This document shows, one piece after another, positions 53,755 through 61,898 of a stretch of 64,000 bases of DNA. Every line of letters begins with the position of its first letter. Position 1 is the first letter of the stretch. The translations under genes and the position numbers were made by a program. The stretch is taken from positions 3,444,501 through 3,508,500 of the forward strand of contig NZ_CP104007.1 of assembly GCF_029201545.1 (NCBI RefSeq). The letters are read 5' to 3'. The stretch comes from Devosia sp. FJ2-5-3. Lineage in GTDB: Bacteria; Pseudomonadota; Alphaproteobacteria; Rhizobiales; Devosiaceae. A model generated the notes under the pieces. That model was not told where the DNA came from. It saw nothing but the letters and a program-made list of their open reading frames with translations, and ran no database searches.

Positions 53755-54963
53755 CTAATAGCCCCCGATATTGAGGGCATCGGCGAGGCCTTCGCCGGCC
53801 AGGGCCTTGTCTTCGGCGCGGGCGCGGACATCGGAGAGCGTGTCGAGCCCCGCTATCGAGGCGCTATTGGCGAGCAGGTGCCAGAAGCCATAGCCGAGGA
53901 AAAGCTCGTGAACATAGGTGAAGGCACCAAAGAGCAGGAGATAGCCGAAGATAATGGCGAGCAGCGTGATGGTGCTCGACTGCATGGCCCGCAGCAGCAG
54001 GTCGAAATCCACCCCGTAGCCGGCAAAGGCCTCGCTGGCGAGGATGGTGAGGACGACAAAGCCCCCCAGCGCGAGGAGGATGTAGGCGGCGACCAGCGCG
54101 ATGGCGAAAAGGACATATTGCCAGAAGAGGCGCAGGCCGGAAAAGCGCAGGGTGAGTGTCGCGTCGCCCAGACGAACGGCGGAGAACATGCGGCTGATTT
54201 CGGCGGCGCGGTAGAAGGTGACGACGGTAAAGCCGGCAAGGAGCGGCAGGAGGAAATTGAAATAGCCCGCGGGATCGCCTTCGAGCGGGTTTTCGAGGAG
54301 GCCGGTCTGCTCGGCGATGACAATGGCCCAGACGACAATCGCGGCCATGGCAGCCCAGGCGAGGTAGAAAGGCAGCGCCAAGTGTTTCCAGCTGCCGGCA
54401 AAGCCGAACTTTCGGTCGCCATACCAGCTATTGGCGTAGCGATAGGACCAGAGATCGGCGGCCATGAAGGGATAGGCGAGGCCAAGGGTGACGAGGGTCA
54501 GGATCGACCAGAGAAAGCGGCGCAGCGCGTAGACCCAGGCGCTGCCGGCCTGGTCGAAACGAATGCCACGCCAGAGGGTGCGCGACAGGCGAAAATCGCG
54601 GGCGCGATATCTTGCATAGCCGAAGAGGAACCAGAGCAGCACCGCAGCCGCGCCATAGCCGATGATCACAACGCTGGCCGACTGGGTGGAGAGATAGAAA
54701 AAGAGCCCGTAGACCGGGACGAAGACCACCAGCGCCATGAGGAAGCCGACCAGCAATTGGCCCGCCCCGCCGGTATATTCAAGCGTATCGCCACCGATAT
54801 CGGTGTGGCCCCAGTAAAAGCGGCGGCGGGCCGTGGTGAGCCAGAACCGGTAGAGGCCGATCGTGGGCACGAGTAGGACATAGTACCGCAGAAGGATCAG
54901 GGCGAACGCGCTGCGCCTGCCCCAGAAGCGAATTGCGGATGTGCCCGAAATTTCGCCAGCCAT
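53755..54963 (-). CDS. YjgN family (DUF898) membrane protein
   Basis: A 402-residue polytopic membrane protein with about eight hydrophobic segments. Repeated motifs typical of DUF898/YjgN are present: YVLLVPTIGLYRFWLTTARRRFYWGHTDIGGDTLEYTG (in parts), FRLSRTLWRGIRFDQAG, and LVTLGLAYPFMAADLWSYRYANSWYG. Function unknown. It is directly followed with no gap by an M48 peptidase, a pairing that recurs in this family, and is preceded by pdxH only 10 bp upstream. Confidence 0.9.
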   Translation of the reverse strand: MAGEISGTSAIRFWGRRSAFALILLRYYVLLVPTIGLYRFWLTTARRRFYWGHTDIGGDTLEYTGGAGQLLVGFLMALVVFVPVYGLFFYLSTQSASVVIIGYGAAAVLLWFLFGYARYRARDFRLSRTLWRGIRFDQAGSAWVYALRRFLWSILTLVTLGLAYPFMAADLWSYRYANSWYGDRKFGFAGSWKHLALPFYLAWAAMAAIVVWAIVIAEQTGLLENPLEGDPAGYFNFLLPLLAGFTVVTFYRAAEISRMFSAVRLGDATLTLRFSGLRLFWQYVLFAIALVAAYILLALGGFVVLTILASEAFAGYGVDFDLLLRAMQSSTITLLAIIFGYLLLFGAFTYVHELFLGYGFWHLLANSASIAGLDTLSDVRARAEDKALAGEGLADALNIGGY

Positions 54964-54973
54964 GGCAGGTCCG

Positions 54974-55603
54974 CTACGGATAGAGCCGCTGGCTGGTCCA
55001 GGGGGCGCTCGGCGCGTCGCGAACGAATTTCACCCGGTCGTGGAGGCGGAACTCGCCATCCTTCCAGAATTCGATGCTGACCGGGAGAATGCGAAAGCCC
55101 GACCAGTGAGGCGGCCGCAGCACGGCGCCATCACCGATCTCGGCGGCAAGATCTGTGACCCGTTCGATCAGCGCCATGCGGCTTGGCAGCGGGCTGGATT
55201 GCAGCGAGGCTGCGGACGCAATCTGGCTGCCGCGGGCGCGGGAGGCGAAATAGGCATCGGCCTCCTCGGGCTGGACGACCTCGACGGGACCGCGCACGCG
55301 CACCTGGCGCCGGATGGTCTTCCAATGCATGACCATGGCCGCCTGCGGATTGGCCCGCAGCTGCTGGCCCTTGGCGCTTTCGAAATTGGTGAAGAAGACA
55401 AAACCGCGTGCATCGCGCGCATTGAGCAGCACCATGCGCACATCGGGCATGCCGTCTTCGCCCGCACTGGCGAGGGCCATGGCATGAGGATCGTTGGGCT
55501 CGGAGGCCTTGGCGAGGGCGAACCACTCCTCGAAAATGGCCATGGGATCGAGCCCTGTCCGGTCGCCGTCGTCGAACAGGCGCTCGGAAAGTGTATGCTG
55601 CAT
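54974..55603 (-). CDS. pdxH: Pyridoxine/pyridoxamine 5'-phosphate oxidase
   Basis: FMN enzyme making pyridoxal 5'-phosphate from PNP or PMP, 209 residues. Motifs: DPHAMALASAGEDGMPDVRMVLLNA (substrate side), GFVFFTNFESAKGQQL, the FMN/PLP-site RVRGPVEVV, SRARGSQIASAAS, and the C-terminal end WTSQRLYP that is diagnostic for PdxH. The start ATG is 115 bp from, and divergent to, the J-domain gene. It leads the run pdxH-DUF898-M48. Confidence 0.96.
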   Translation of the reverse strand: MQHTLSERLFDDGDRTGLDPMAIFEEWFALAKASEPNDPHAMALASAGEDGMPDVRMVLLNARDARGFVFFTNFESAKGQQLRANPQAAMVMHWKTIRRQVRVRGPVEVVQPEEADAYFASRARGSQIASAASLQSSPLPSRMALIERVTDLAAEIGDGAVLRPPHWSGFRILPVSIEFWKDGEFRLHDRVKFVRDAPSAPWTSQRLYP

Positions 55604-55718
55604 CTTCGTAATTTCCCGCGCTTCTCACCCTTCACAAACTGGACAAGCGAAGGGGGCGTGGCCATATAGGACTCGAATTGTAGGCGAAGCAACGCCTGAC
55701 CACACTAGATTGGACCAA

Positions 55719-56666
55719 ATGCGCGATCCTTACACCGTGCTCGGGGTACCACGGTCCGCAAGCGAGAAGGACATCAAGTCCGCCTATCGCAAGCTGGCCA
55801 AGAAATATCACCCTGACCAGAATCCCGAAGACCCTTCGGCTCACGCCAAGTTTGCCGAGGCAACGCATTCCTATGATCTGCTGGGCAATGCCGAGAAGCG
55901 GGCCCAGTTCGACCGCGGCGAAATCGACGCCGACGGCAATCCGCGCTTTGCCGGTTTTGGGGGCGCCGGTGGTGCCAGAGGCGGCGCGCGCGGCGCGGCA
56001 GGGGCCGGCGCCGGTTTCTCCGCCGAGGATATCCTCAAGGAATTCATGAGCGGCTTCGGCGGGCAACCGCGCGGTGGCGCGGGTGCCGGTGCCCGAACCG
56101 CAGGCGGCGCCCAGTGGGACCCGTTTGCAGGGGGCACAACCGGCGCGCGTCCTGGAAAGGGCGACGATATCGTGGTGACCGTCGCGGTGTCGCTGGAAGA
56201 CGCCCACAAGGCCGCCTCGGTGCCGGTGCGCATGCCCACGGGCAAGGTGCTGTCGGTCAAGCTGCCCGAGAAGGTCGAGGAAGGCCAGCAGATCCGCCTC
56301 AAGGGCCAGGGATCTCCCAGCCCCTATGGCGAGCCGGGCGACGCGCTGGTGACCGTGAAGTTCGAAAAGTCCAAGCAGTTCCGGCGCGACGGCAACGATA
56401 TCCGCACCGATGTGGCCATCGCGCTTTACGAAGCGGTGCTGGGCGCCAAGGTGCGGGTGCCGACGCTGGATGGCCCCGTGGAGCTCAATTTGCCGCCCGG
56501 TGTGGACACCGGCAAGGCCCTGCGCCTCAAGGGCAAGGGCCTCTATGGCGATGGCGATCTCTACGTGAATTTGCGGGTGATCCTGCCACCGGGCGGCGAC
56601 CCGGACCTGGAGGCGCTGGCGCGGTTCATGCGCGACCAGAAGCCGTACAAGGTGCGGGATAACTAA
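55719..56666 (+). CDS. CbpA-type DnaJ-class co-chaperone
   Basis: A 315-residue protein: J domain at 1-70 with helix II KSAYRKLAKKYHPDQN and the HPD motif, a Gly/Ala/Arg-rich linker (about 85-145), then two DnaJ C-terminal substrate-binding domains (VTVAVSLEDAHKAASVPVR ... EGQQIRLKGQGSPSPYG ... GVDTGKALRLKGKG). The Cys-rich zinc finger of true DnaJ is absent, so it is of the CbpA/DjlA-like class that partners DnaK. ATG 55719 is chosen; upstream extension has no support. GGA lies six bases upstream. Confidence 0.93.
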   Translation: MRDPYTVLGVPRSASEKDIKSAYRKLAKKYHPDQNPEDPSAHAKFAEATHSYDLLGNAEKRAQFDRGEIDADGNPRFAGFGGAGGARGGARGAAGAGAGFSAEDILKEFMSGFGGQPRGGAGAGARTAGGAQWDPFAGGTTGARPGKGDDIVVTVAVSLEDAHKAASVPVRMPTGKVLSVKLPEKVEEGQQIRLKGQGSPSPYGEPGDALVTVKFEKSKQFRRDGNDIRTDVAIALYEAVLGAKVRVPTLDGPVELNLPPGVDTGKALRLKGKGLYGDGDLYVNLRVILPPGGDPDLEALARFMRDQKPYKVRDN

Positions 56667-56730
56667 GCCCCAGGCTTGATGGATTGCCCGGACGAGTAAC
56701 GATGAGGGGATGAAGCGGTGGCTCTCATCC

Positions 56731-56770
56731 CCCCAACCCGGCCCTCCCCGCGAGGGGGAGGGAGTGGAGC
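56731..56770. repeat. Type A hairpin repeat after the J-protein gene
   Basis: CCCTCCCC at 56742-56749 pairs with GGGGAGGG at 56755-56762, preceded by CCCCCCAACCCGG and followed by AGTGGAGCC. It lies in the 109-bp convergent gap between the J-protein gene and the carbonic anhydrase gene. Confidence 0.78.
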
Positions 56771-56775
56771 CGATG

Positions 56776-57477
56776 TCAGACGAGGCCGACAGCGCCCGTA
56801 GCCAGATCGTAGACCCCGCCGACGATCTTGACGTTGCCTGAGGCGACCTGACCGGCAATGATCGGCTGGGCGGTGGTGAGGCGGCTGACCCCCAGACGCA
56901 CATTTTCGGTGATCGCCGTGTTGAGCACGTCGCCGCCTGATGCCAGCGCCAGTTCGGCAGCGGGCTTGATCTCGCGCAGCATTTCGGGGAGATGGCCGGG
57001 CAGCTCGATATTGTCGCGAACCACCTTGATGGCTGCGTCCACCGCCCCGCAATTGGAATGGCCAAGCACCATGATCAACCGGGTGCCGAGGAAGTTGACG
57101 GCGTATTCGAGGCTGGCGAGGCCATCGTCGCTGACGAAATTGCCGGCGAGACGCACGACGAACAGATCGCCGGGGCCCTGATCGAAAGCCAGCTCAGGGG
57201 AAACGCGGGAATCAGCGCAGCTGAGGATCGCGGCGAAGGGCCGCTGGCTCAGGGCGCGCTCGGCGCGACCGGCCGAGAAATCAGTGTTGGTCCGATTGCC
57301 GGAGACATAGCGGGCATTTCCCTCCAGAAGGCGCTGGAGCGCCGCATCGGGATCGACGGTCTCATCGGCCGGCTGGGCCGCGAGCGGCAGCGTGCCGGCA
57401 GCCAGAGCGGCGAGGCCACCCATCAGCACGGTTCGCCGCGATGGCCGGACCGAAAGTGACCCACACGACATGCACAT
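56776..57477 (-). CDS. Beta-class carbonic anhydrase with Tat signal
   Basis: A 233-residue zinc enzyme interconverting CO2 and bicarbonate. The N-terminus has a twin-arginine signal (RPSRRTVLMGGLAALAAGTLPLAAQ), so it is folded before export and acts in the periplasm. Zinc ligands are Cys and Asp in SCADSRVSPE, His and Cys in GHSNCGAV (His-x-x-Cys); RLAGNFVSDDG also fits beta-CA. Most beta-CAs are cytoplasmic; exported ones are a recognised minority. ATG 57477 has GGGGGAG upstream, and an ATG at 57471 is possible. Confidence 0.93.
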   Translation of the reverse strand: MCMSCGSLSVRPSRRTVLMGGLAALAAGTLPLAAQPADETVDPDAALQRLLEGNARYVSGNRTNTDFSAGRAERALSQRPFAAILSCADSRVSPELAFDQGPGDLFVVRLAGNFVSDDGLASLEYAVNFLGTRLIMVLGHSNCGAVDAAIKVVRDNIELPGHLPEMLREIKPAAELALASGGDVLNTAITENVRLGVSRLTTAQPIIAGQVASGNVKIVGGVYDLATGAVGLV

Positions 57478-57543
57478 TTTCAGAACTCCCCCAAAGCCTT
57501 GGAGGCAGTGTGCACGGGCAAGATTGCCAATTTCTCACCGCCG

Positions 57544-58482
57544 CTAGGGGCGCGGGGCAGCCGCGCGGGCGAGACGATCATTGATGGCTTCGCCGAGGCC
57601 GGTCTCGGGAATGGGGGCGACGGCGATGGTCGAGGCGCCCGTCGCATCGATCTCGTGGAGCATGGAAAAGAGATTTCGTGCGGCTTCGCGGAGATCGCCG
57701 GTGAGCGATAGGTTTTTCGTCGGACCGTCGAAATTCACGCCGGGACCGAAGGCGAGATAGGCTTCGCCCTGTTGCGGCGTCGTATTGAGGCGGATGCGGG
57801 CTTCGGGGGCATAGTGGCTGAGGAGCATGCCCGGCGCCGAGATTTTTGCGCCTTTTTCGGCCAGTTCCACTTTCATCCCCATTGCCGCCTCGATGTCCTC
57901 GCGCGGCATGGCGCCGGCGCGCAGCTGGACGAGGCGATCGCCATCGATGGCGATGATGGTGGATTCAACACCCGCCTTGCAGGGGCCGCCATCGAGCACG
58001 GGGACGGCACCGGCAAAACCGCGGCGCACCTGGGCGGCGGTGGTTGGCGACAGTTTGCCCGATGGATTGGCGGAAGGCGCGGCGAGCGGTCGGCCGGTGG
58101 CGCGCAAAAGAGCGCGGGCCAGAGGATGATCGGGAATGCGAATGGCGACAGTGGTCAGGCCGGCGGTGGCGACATCGGCAAGGCCATTGCCGGGCTTTTG
58201 CGGCAGGACAATGCTGAGTGGGCCGGGCCAGAGCGCGGCAAGGCGCAGGGCCAGCGGCGAGAATTCGGCGTAAGTCTGCGCCATCTCGAGATCGGCGAAG
58301 TGGATGATCAGCGGATTGAAGCGCGGACGGCCCTTGGTCTCGTAAATGGAAAGCACGGCATCGGCATTGGTGGCGTCCGCGCCGAGGCCATAGACTGTCT
58401 CGGTGGGAAAGGCGCAGAGCTTTCCGGCGCGCAGCAAGGCGGCAGCGTCCTCTATCTCTTGCTGGTCCGGGGAAATGGTCAT
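57544..58482 (-). CDS. L-threonylcarbamoyladenylate synthase (Sua5 long form)
   Basis: Makes threonylcarbamoyl-AMP from Thr, CO2 and ATP for t6A37 tRNA modification. It is 312 residues, the long Sua5 form: YrdC domain (1-200) with FPTETVYGLGADA and RPRFNPLIIHF, KAGVESTII, and a C-terminal Sua5 domain (LLSHYAPEARIRL, AYLAFGP). Start ATG 58482. The open frame continues upstream antisense to the HDAC-family gene, which I reject. The two genes are divergent from start codons 67 bp apart. Confidence 0.95.
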   Translation of the reverse strand: MTISPDQQEIEDAAALLRAGKLCAFPTETVYGLGADATNADAVLSIYETKGRPRFNPLIIHFADLEMAQTYAEFSPLALRLAALWPGPLSIVLPQKPGNGLADVATAGLTTVAIRIPDHPLARALLRATGRPLAAPSANPSGKLSPTTAAQVRRGFAGAVPVLDGGPCKAGVESTIIAIDGDRLVQLRAGAMPREDIEAAMGMKVELAEKGAKISAPGMLLSHYAPEARIRLNTTPQQGEAYLAFGPGVNFDGPTKNLSLTGDLREAARNLFSMLHEIDATGASTIAVAPIPETGLGEAINDRLARAAAPRP

Positions 58483-58548
58483 GGCGGCTGTTTGACAACA
58501 GGCCCGGGCCGCGTCAAGACACAGATGCGCAGAACCGGAAGGCCACAG

Positions 58549-59496
58549 GTGAGCACGCTTCTCGTCAGTCAACGAAATTTCGAGGATCACCGCACGCCAG
58601 CGGGGCATTCCGAACGCGCCGACCGCATGCGGGCGGTGGAAGATGCGCTGGCAGCCAGTCTGTTTGAGCCCCTGGTGCGCAAGGATGCGCCCGAAGGCGA
58701 CATCACGCTGGCCGAACTGGTGCATGACAGCAGCTATATGGGCCAGCTTCGCGACGCGCGCCCGGCCGAGGGCATCGGCCAGCTCGACGCCGACACCTTC
58801 ATTTCCGATCGCTCGCTCGACGCGGTTTCGACCGGTCTCGGCGGGGCGCTGGCAGGGCTGCATGGCGTATTGCTGGGCGATGTCGACAATGCCTTCTGCG
58901 CCATTCGCCCGCCGGGCCATCACGCCGAGATTTCGCGGCCGATGGGCTTTTGCCTCGTCAACACCATCGCCATCACGGCGCGGGAAGCGCAGCGCAAATA
59001 TGGCGCCGAGCGGATCGCCATCGTCGATTTCGACGTGCATCACGGCAATGGCACGCAGGACATCTTCAAGGACGATCCCAATATCTTCTTCGCCTCGAGC
59101 CACCAGATGCCGCTTTATCCCGGCACCGGCCATCCGCGCGAGACCGGGGTGGGCAATATCGTCAACGTGGCTCTCGATGCACAGGGCGATGGCAGCGACA
59201 TGCGGGCGGCATACAAGGACATCATCCTGCCGGCGCTCGATAATTTCGCCCCCGATCTGCTGCTGATTTCGGCGGGGTTCGATGCCCACCGGCTCGACCC
59301 GCTGGCGCAGCTCAACTGGGGGGACAGCGACTATTCCTGGCTCACGGGAAAGTTGATGGATGTGGCCGAACGGCGCTGCGGCAACCGGATTGTGTCGCTG
59401 CTCGAAGGTGGCTATGACCTCAAGGGCCTCGGCGGGGGCGTGCGTCACCATGTGGCCATGCTGCTCAACGGGGTTGCGCCGAATGACAAAGAATAG
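58549..59496 (+). CDS. Histone deacetylase family protein (acetylpolyamine amidohydrolase-like)
   Basis: A 315-residue zinc deacetylase. Active-site segments: [18 protein letters not shown] (His-His pair), [15 protein letters not shown] (Asp and His zinc ligands), and [15 protein letters not shown] (second Asp). Bacterial members of this fold deacetylate acetylated polyamines, acetoin-related proteins or other substrates; the target here is unknown. I chose GTG 58549 (GGAAGG six bases upstream; [14 protein letters not shown]) over an ATG at 58525. xseB follows after 8 bp, likely on the same mRNA. Confidence 0.93.
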   Translation: MSTLLVSQRNFEDHRTPAGHSERADRMRAVEDALAASLFEPLVRKDAPEGDITLAELVHDSSYMGQLRDARPAEGIGQLDADTFISDRSLDAVSTGLGGALAGLHGVLLGDVDNAFCAIRPPGHHAEISRPMGFCLVNTIAITAREAQRKYGAERIAIVDFDVHHGNGTQDIFKDDPNIFFASSHQMPLYPGTGHPRETGVGNIVNVALDAQGDGSDMRAAYKDIILPALDNFAPDLLLISAGFDAHRLDPLAQLNWGDSDYSWLTGKLMDVAERRCGNRIVSLLEGGYDLKGLGGGVRHHVAMLLNGVAPNDKE

Positions 59497-59504
59497 GACG
59501 AGCC

Positions 59505-59756
59505 ATGGCCGAAACTGCCCATGACGATGTGAAGACGCTGAGCTTCGAAGCCGCGCTGGAACAACTCGAACTGATCGTCCAGAAGCTGGAAAGCGGCCGC
59601 GCGCCGCTGGCCGAATCCATCGCCATTTATGAGCGCGGCGAAGCGCTGAAGGCGCATTGCGAGACCCTGCTGCGCACGGCCGAGGCGCGGATCGAAAAGA
59701 TCACGCTGAGCCGCGAAGGCAAGGCCGTGGGTGTCGAGCCGCTCGACGCGAACTGA
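59505..59756 (+). CDS. xseB: Exodeoxyribonuclease VII small subunit
   Basis: An 83-residue protein that binds XseA to form the ssDNA exonuclease VII. The conserved N-terminal helix [32 protein letters not shown] is characteristic of XseB. It follows the HDAC-family gene by eight bases; xseA is not in the window. A type A hairpin repeat follows. Confidence 0.95.
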   Translation: MAETAHDDVKTLSFEAALEQLELIVQKLESGRAPLAESIAIYERGEALKAHCETLLRTAEARIEKITLSREGKAVGVEPLDAN

Positions 59757-59779
59757 GGTTTTTCTGGCATTGAGTGATA

Positions 59780-59812
59780 CCCCCACCTAGCCTCCCCCTG
59801 AAAAGGGGGAGG
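59780..59812. repeat. Type A hairpin repeat after xseB
   Basis: CCTCCCCCT at 59791-59799 pairs with AGGGGGAGG at 59804-59812, preceded by TACCCCCACCTAG. The same leading word (TACCCCCACC) stands before the A hairpin at 46074, so these two are closely related copies. It lies in the 115-bp gap before the Sco gene. Confidence 0.78.
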
Positions 59813-59871
59813 AACAGATCGGAGCGTGGGGCGGCTGCGTGCCAAGTGCGCCCGGCAGATAGAGAAGAACA

Positions 59872-60468
59872 ATGACGAACAAGAGCTTGCGGAATTTCCG
59901 GATCGTGTTGTGGGCGCTGGTGGCCGTGGTGGCGATCGGCGCGACGGCGCTGTTCATGTTCCGGCCACCGCAGCGGCCGCTTGGGGTAACGGGGCAGGAA
60001 TTTGCACTGGCCTCGACGCAGGGCGGCACTTTTACGCAGAACGATCTGCGCGGGACGCCGAGCCTGATCTTCTTCGGCTATACGTTCTGCCCCGATGTGT
60101 GCCCGACGACACTGGCCGAGACCACGGCGTGGCGGGCGCAGCTCGGGCTCGACGCCGACGATCTGCGCATCATCTTCGTCACCGTCGACCCCGAGCGCGA
60201 CACGCTCGAGGCGGTCAAGGGCTATGTGGAGGGCTTCGATCCCTCGATCATCGGGCTCGTCGGCGACGAGGTGGCAACGGCCCAGGCCAAGGCCGCCTTT
60301 GGCGCCTTTTCGGAAAAGGCGGGCGATGTGGAGAGCGAGTTCTATCTCGTCAACCACACGGCGCTGACCTTCCTGATCGACAAGAACGGGCAGTTCCAGA
60401 GCACGATATCCTATGAAGAGGCGCAGGACACCGCGCTGGCCAAGGTCAAGCGGCTCGTCGAGGGGTGA
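59872..60468 (+). CDS. SCO1/SenC family copper chaperone
   Basis: A 198-residue protein with one N-terminal membrane anchor (FRIVLWALVAVVAIGATALFMF), then a thioredoxin-like domain. The copper-binding CxxxC is in FGYTFCPDVCPTT (about residue 70-80) and the conserved His in VNHTALTFLID (about 160). Role: delivery of copper to the Cu-A site of cytochrome c oxidase or thiol redox in the periplasm. No cytochrome oxidase genes are in the window. Its stop overlaps the next start (GTGA). Confidence 0.93.
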   Translation: MTNKSLRNFRIVLWALVAVVAIGATALFMFRPPQRPLGVTGQEFALASTQGGTFTQNDLRGTPSLIFFGYTFCPDVCPTTLAETTAWRAQLGLDADDLRIIFVTVDPERDTLEAVKGYVEGFDPSIIGLVGDEVATAQAKAAFGAFSEKAGDVESEFYLVNHTALTFLIDKNGQFQSTISYEEAQDTALAKVKRLVEG

Positions 60469-61202
60469 GCGAGCGGATAAGGCTCGACCTGGCGCTGGAG
60501 CAGCGGGGCCTGCTGCCCAGCCGCGCACGGGCGCGCGACGCCATTCTGCGCGGCACGGTGCTGGTCAATGGCGCGCCGGCAAAAAAGCCCAATCAGATGG
60601 TCGGTGCGGCTGACGCGGTGACGCTGGATGATCCGGCGGCGCGCTATGTGTCGCGGGCGGCGCTGAAGCTGGTGGCGGGGCTGGATGCTGGGGGCATCGC
60701 GGTCGAAAGCCGGACGTGCCTCGATGTCGGTTCATCGACGGGTGGATTTACCCAGGTCCTGGTGGAGCGCGGGGCGGCAAAGGTGTTTGCCGTCGATGTC
60801 GGGCACGGGCAGTTGCATGAACAGCTGCGGAGCGAGGCGCGGGTGGTCAGCCTCGAGGGCACCAATGCGCGGGAGCTCGATCGGGAGATCATTCCCGATG
60901 TGATTGATTTGCTTGTTTCGGACGTGAGTTTTGTGTCGGTGACCAAGGTGCTGGAAGCGCCGCTGGGGTTGTGCGGACCGAAGGCGGATGCGGTGATCCT
61001 GTTCAAGCCGCAATTCGAGGTTGGGCGCGAGCATGTCGGCAAAGGCGGGATCGTTACGGACGACGCCGCCAGCGCGCGGGCGATGGGCGCGGTGATTGCC
61101 TTTGTCGAGGGGCTGGGCTTTGCGCATCGGATGAGCGTGCCCTCGCCTATTGCCGGTGGTGACGGGAACAGGGAAACGGTGTTGGTGTTTTCGCGGGGGT
61201 AG
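60465..61202 (+). CDS. tlyA: TlyA family rRNA (cytidine 2'-O) methyltransferase
   Basis: A 245-residue protein with an N-terminal S4 RNA-binding domain (RIRLDLALEQRGLLPSRARARDAILRG in parts) and an FtsJ-like SAM methyltransferase domain (CLDVGSSTGGFTQVLVERGA, motif I; LLVSDVSFVSVTKVL; VILFKPQFEVGREHVGKGG). TlyA proteins 2'-O-methylate 16S/23S rRNA cytidines and are often annotated as hemolysins. The start is GTG 60465, overlapping the Sco stop by four bases, so it is coupled to it. Confidence 0.92.
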   Translation: MSERIRLDLALEQRGLLPSRARARDAILRGTVLVNGAPAKKPNQMVGAADAVTLDDPAARYVSRAALKLVAGLDAGGIAVESRTCLDVGSSTGGFTQVLVERGAAKVFAVDVGHGQLHEQLRSEARVVSLEGTNARELDREIIPDVIDLLVSDVSFVSVTKVLEAPLGLCGPKADAVILFKPQFEVGREHVGKGGIVTDDAASARAMGAVIAFVEGLGFAHRMSVPSPIAGGDGNRETVLVFSRG

Positions 61203-61261
61203 TTCTGGGCTTTGTGGTAGCTTCACGCAAGCGAGGAGTAAGTGCCGACTGATAGGCATTC

Positions 61262-61316
61262 ACCCCTCACCCCGCCCTCTCCCCTTAGGGGCGAGGGGGC
61301 GATGGAGCTGAGAGGC
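61262..61316. repeat. Long type A' repeat, near-copy of 44629-44682
   Basis: CCCCTCACCCCGCCCTCTCCCC-TTA-GGGGCGAGGGGGCGATGGAGC followed by TGAGAGGCC. Same order of words as the element at 44629-44682. It is in the 180-bp convergent gap between tlyA and the CAP-domain gene, which otherwise shows nothing. Confidence 0.75.
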
Positions 61317-61382
61317 CAGCGAATAACCAACAGAGTGTCTCAAACGGAGGCGCGCATATCGCGCACCATACCTCGGAGTCCG

Positions 61383-61883
61383 TCAGAGCCAGGCCTGAAA
61401 GCTGCCGCCGGCGATGAGGGCCCAGTAGAGTTTTCCGGAGCCGGTGCGGGCCGTGGCGAGACCGAATTCGACGAATTTGGGCGAGAGCAGCGTATTGCGA
61501 TGGCCCTGGGAGGCCAGCCAGCCTTCGATGACATCAGGCAGGGTTTTGTAGCCCTTGGCGACGTTTTCGCCGACGGCGCCGAGATAGCCGGCTTCGGTGA
61601 CGCGCTGGCGCAGGGTGATGCCGAGATCGTGGCTGAGCGTGTCCTTGCTGGCCATGAGGCGGGCATGGGAGCGGGCAGCGGACTCAAGGCGCGGATTATA
61701 GGTCCAGTCGGGCGCGCCATTGGCCTTTCGGACGGCATTGATGCCGGCCATGATCTGCTCCCGGGAGAGATCCTCGGGACGATTGGAGGTGGATGCCGGC
61801 AGGGGCGGAATGGTGGCCGAGCAGGCAGCCAGCAGCGAGGCGGCGCCCATGGCGAGGACGGCGCGGCGGGAATGGTGCAGCAT
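61383..61883 (-). CDS. CAP-domain (SCP/PR-1) lipoprotein
   Basis: A 166-residue protein with a lipoprotein signal: RRAVLAMGAASLLAACS, lipobox L-A-A-C, so Cys would be acylated and the protein anchored in the envelope. The CAP/SCP domain follows, with AARSHARLMASKDTLSHDLG, GENVAKGYKT and WLASQGHRNTLLSPKF. Bacterial CAP proteins of this class have mostly unknown function. ATG 61883 has GGAA seven bases upstream. It follows the phosphotransferase-like gene by 15 bp. Confidence 0.92.
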   Translation of the reverse strand: MLHHSRRAVLAMGAASLLAACSATIPPLPASTSNRPEDLSREQIMAGINAVRKANGAPDWTYNPRLESAARSHARLMASKDTLSHDLGITLRQRVTEAGYLGAVGENVAKGYKTLPDVIEGWLASQGHRNTLLSPKFVEFGLATARTGSGKLYWALIAGGSFQAWL

Positions 61884-61898
61884 CAAATCGTTCCGGGA

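Noticed and set aside
52645..54876. A 743-codon open frame on the plus strand across the M48 and DUF898 genes
   Set aside because: It runs antisense to two well-supported genes, crosses their junction, and lacks domain features.
58483..59451. Upstream extension of the Sua5 reading frame over the HDAC-family gene
   Set aside because: The added part is antisense to a gene with an intact active site; the Sua5 family begins at the ATG at 58482.
34758..59812. Type A and B hairpins as a CRISPR-like array
   Set aside because: Copies are far apart, vary in sequence and orientation, and have no regular spacers or cas genes.
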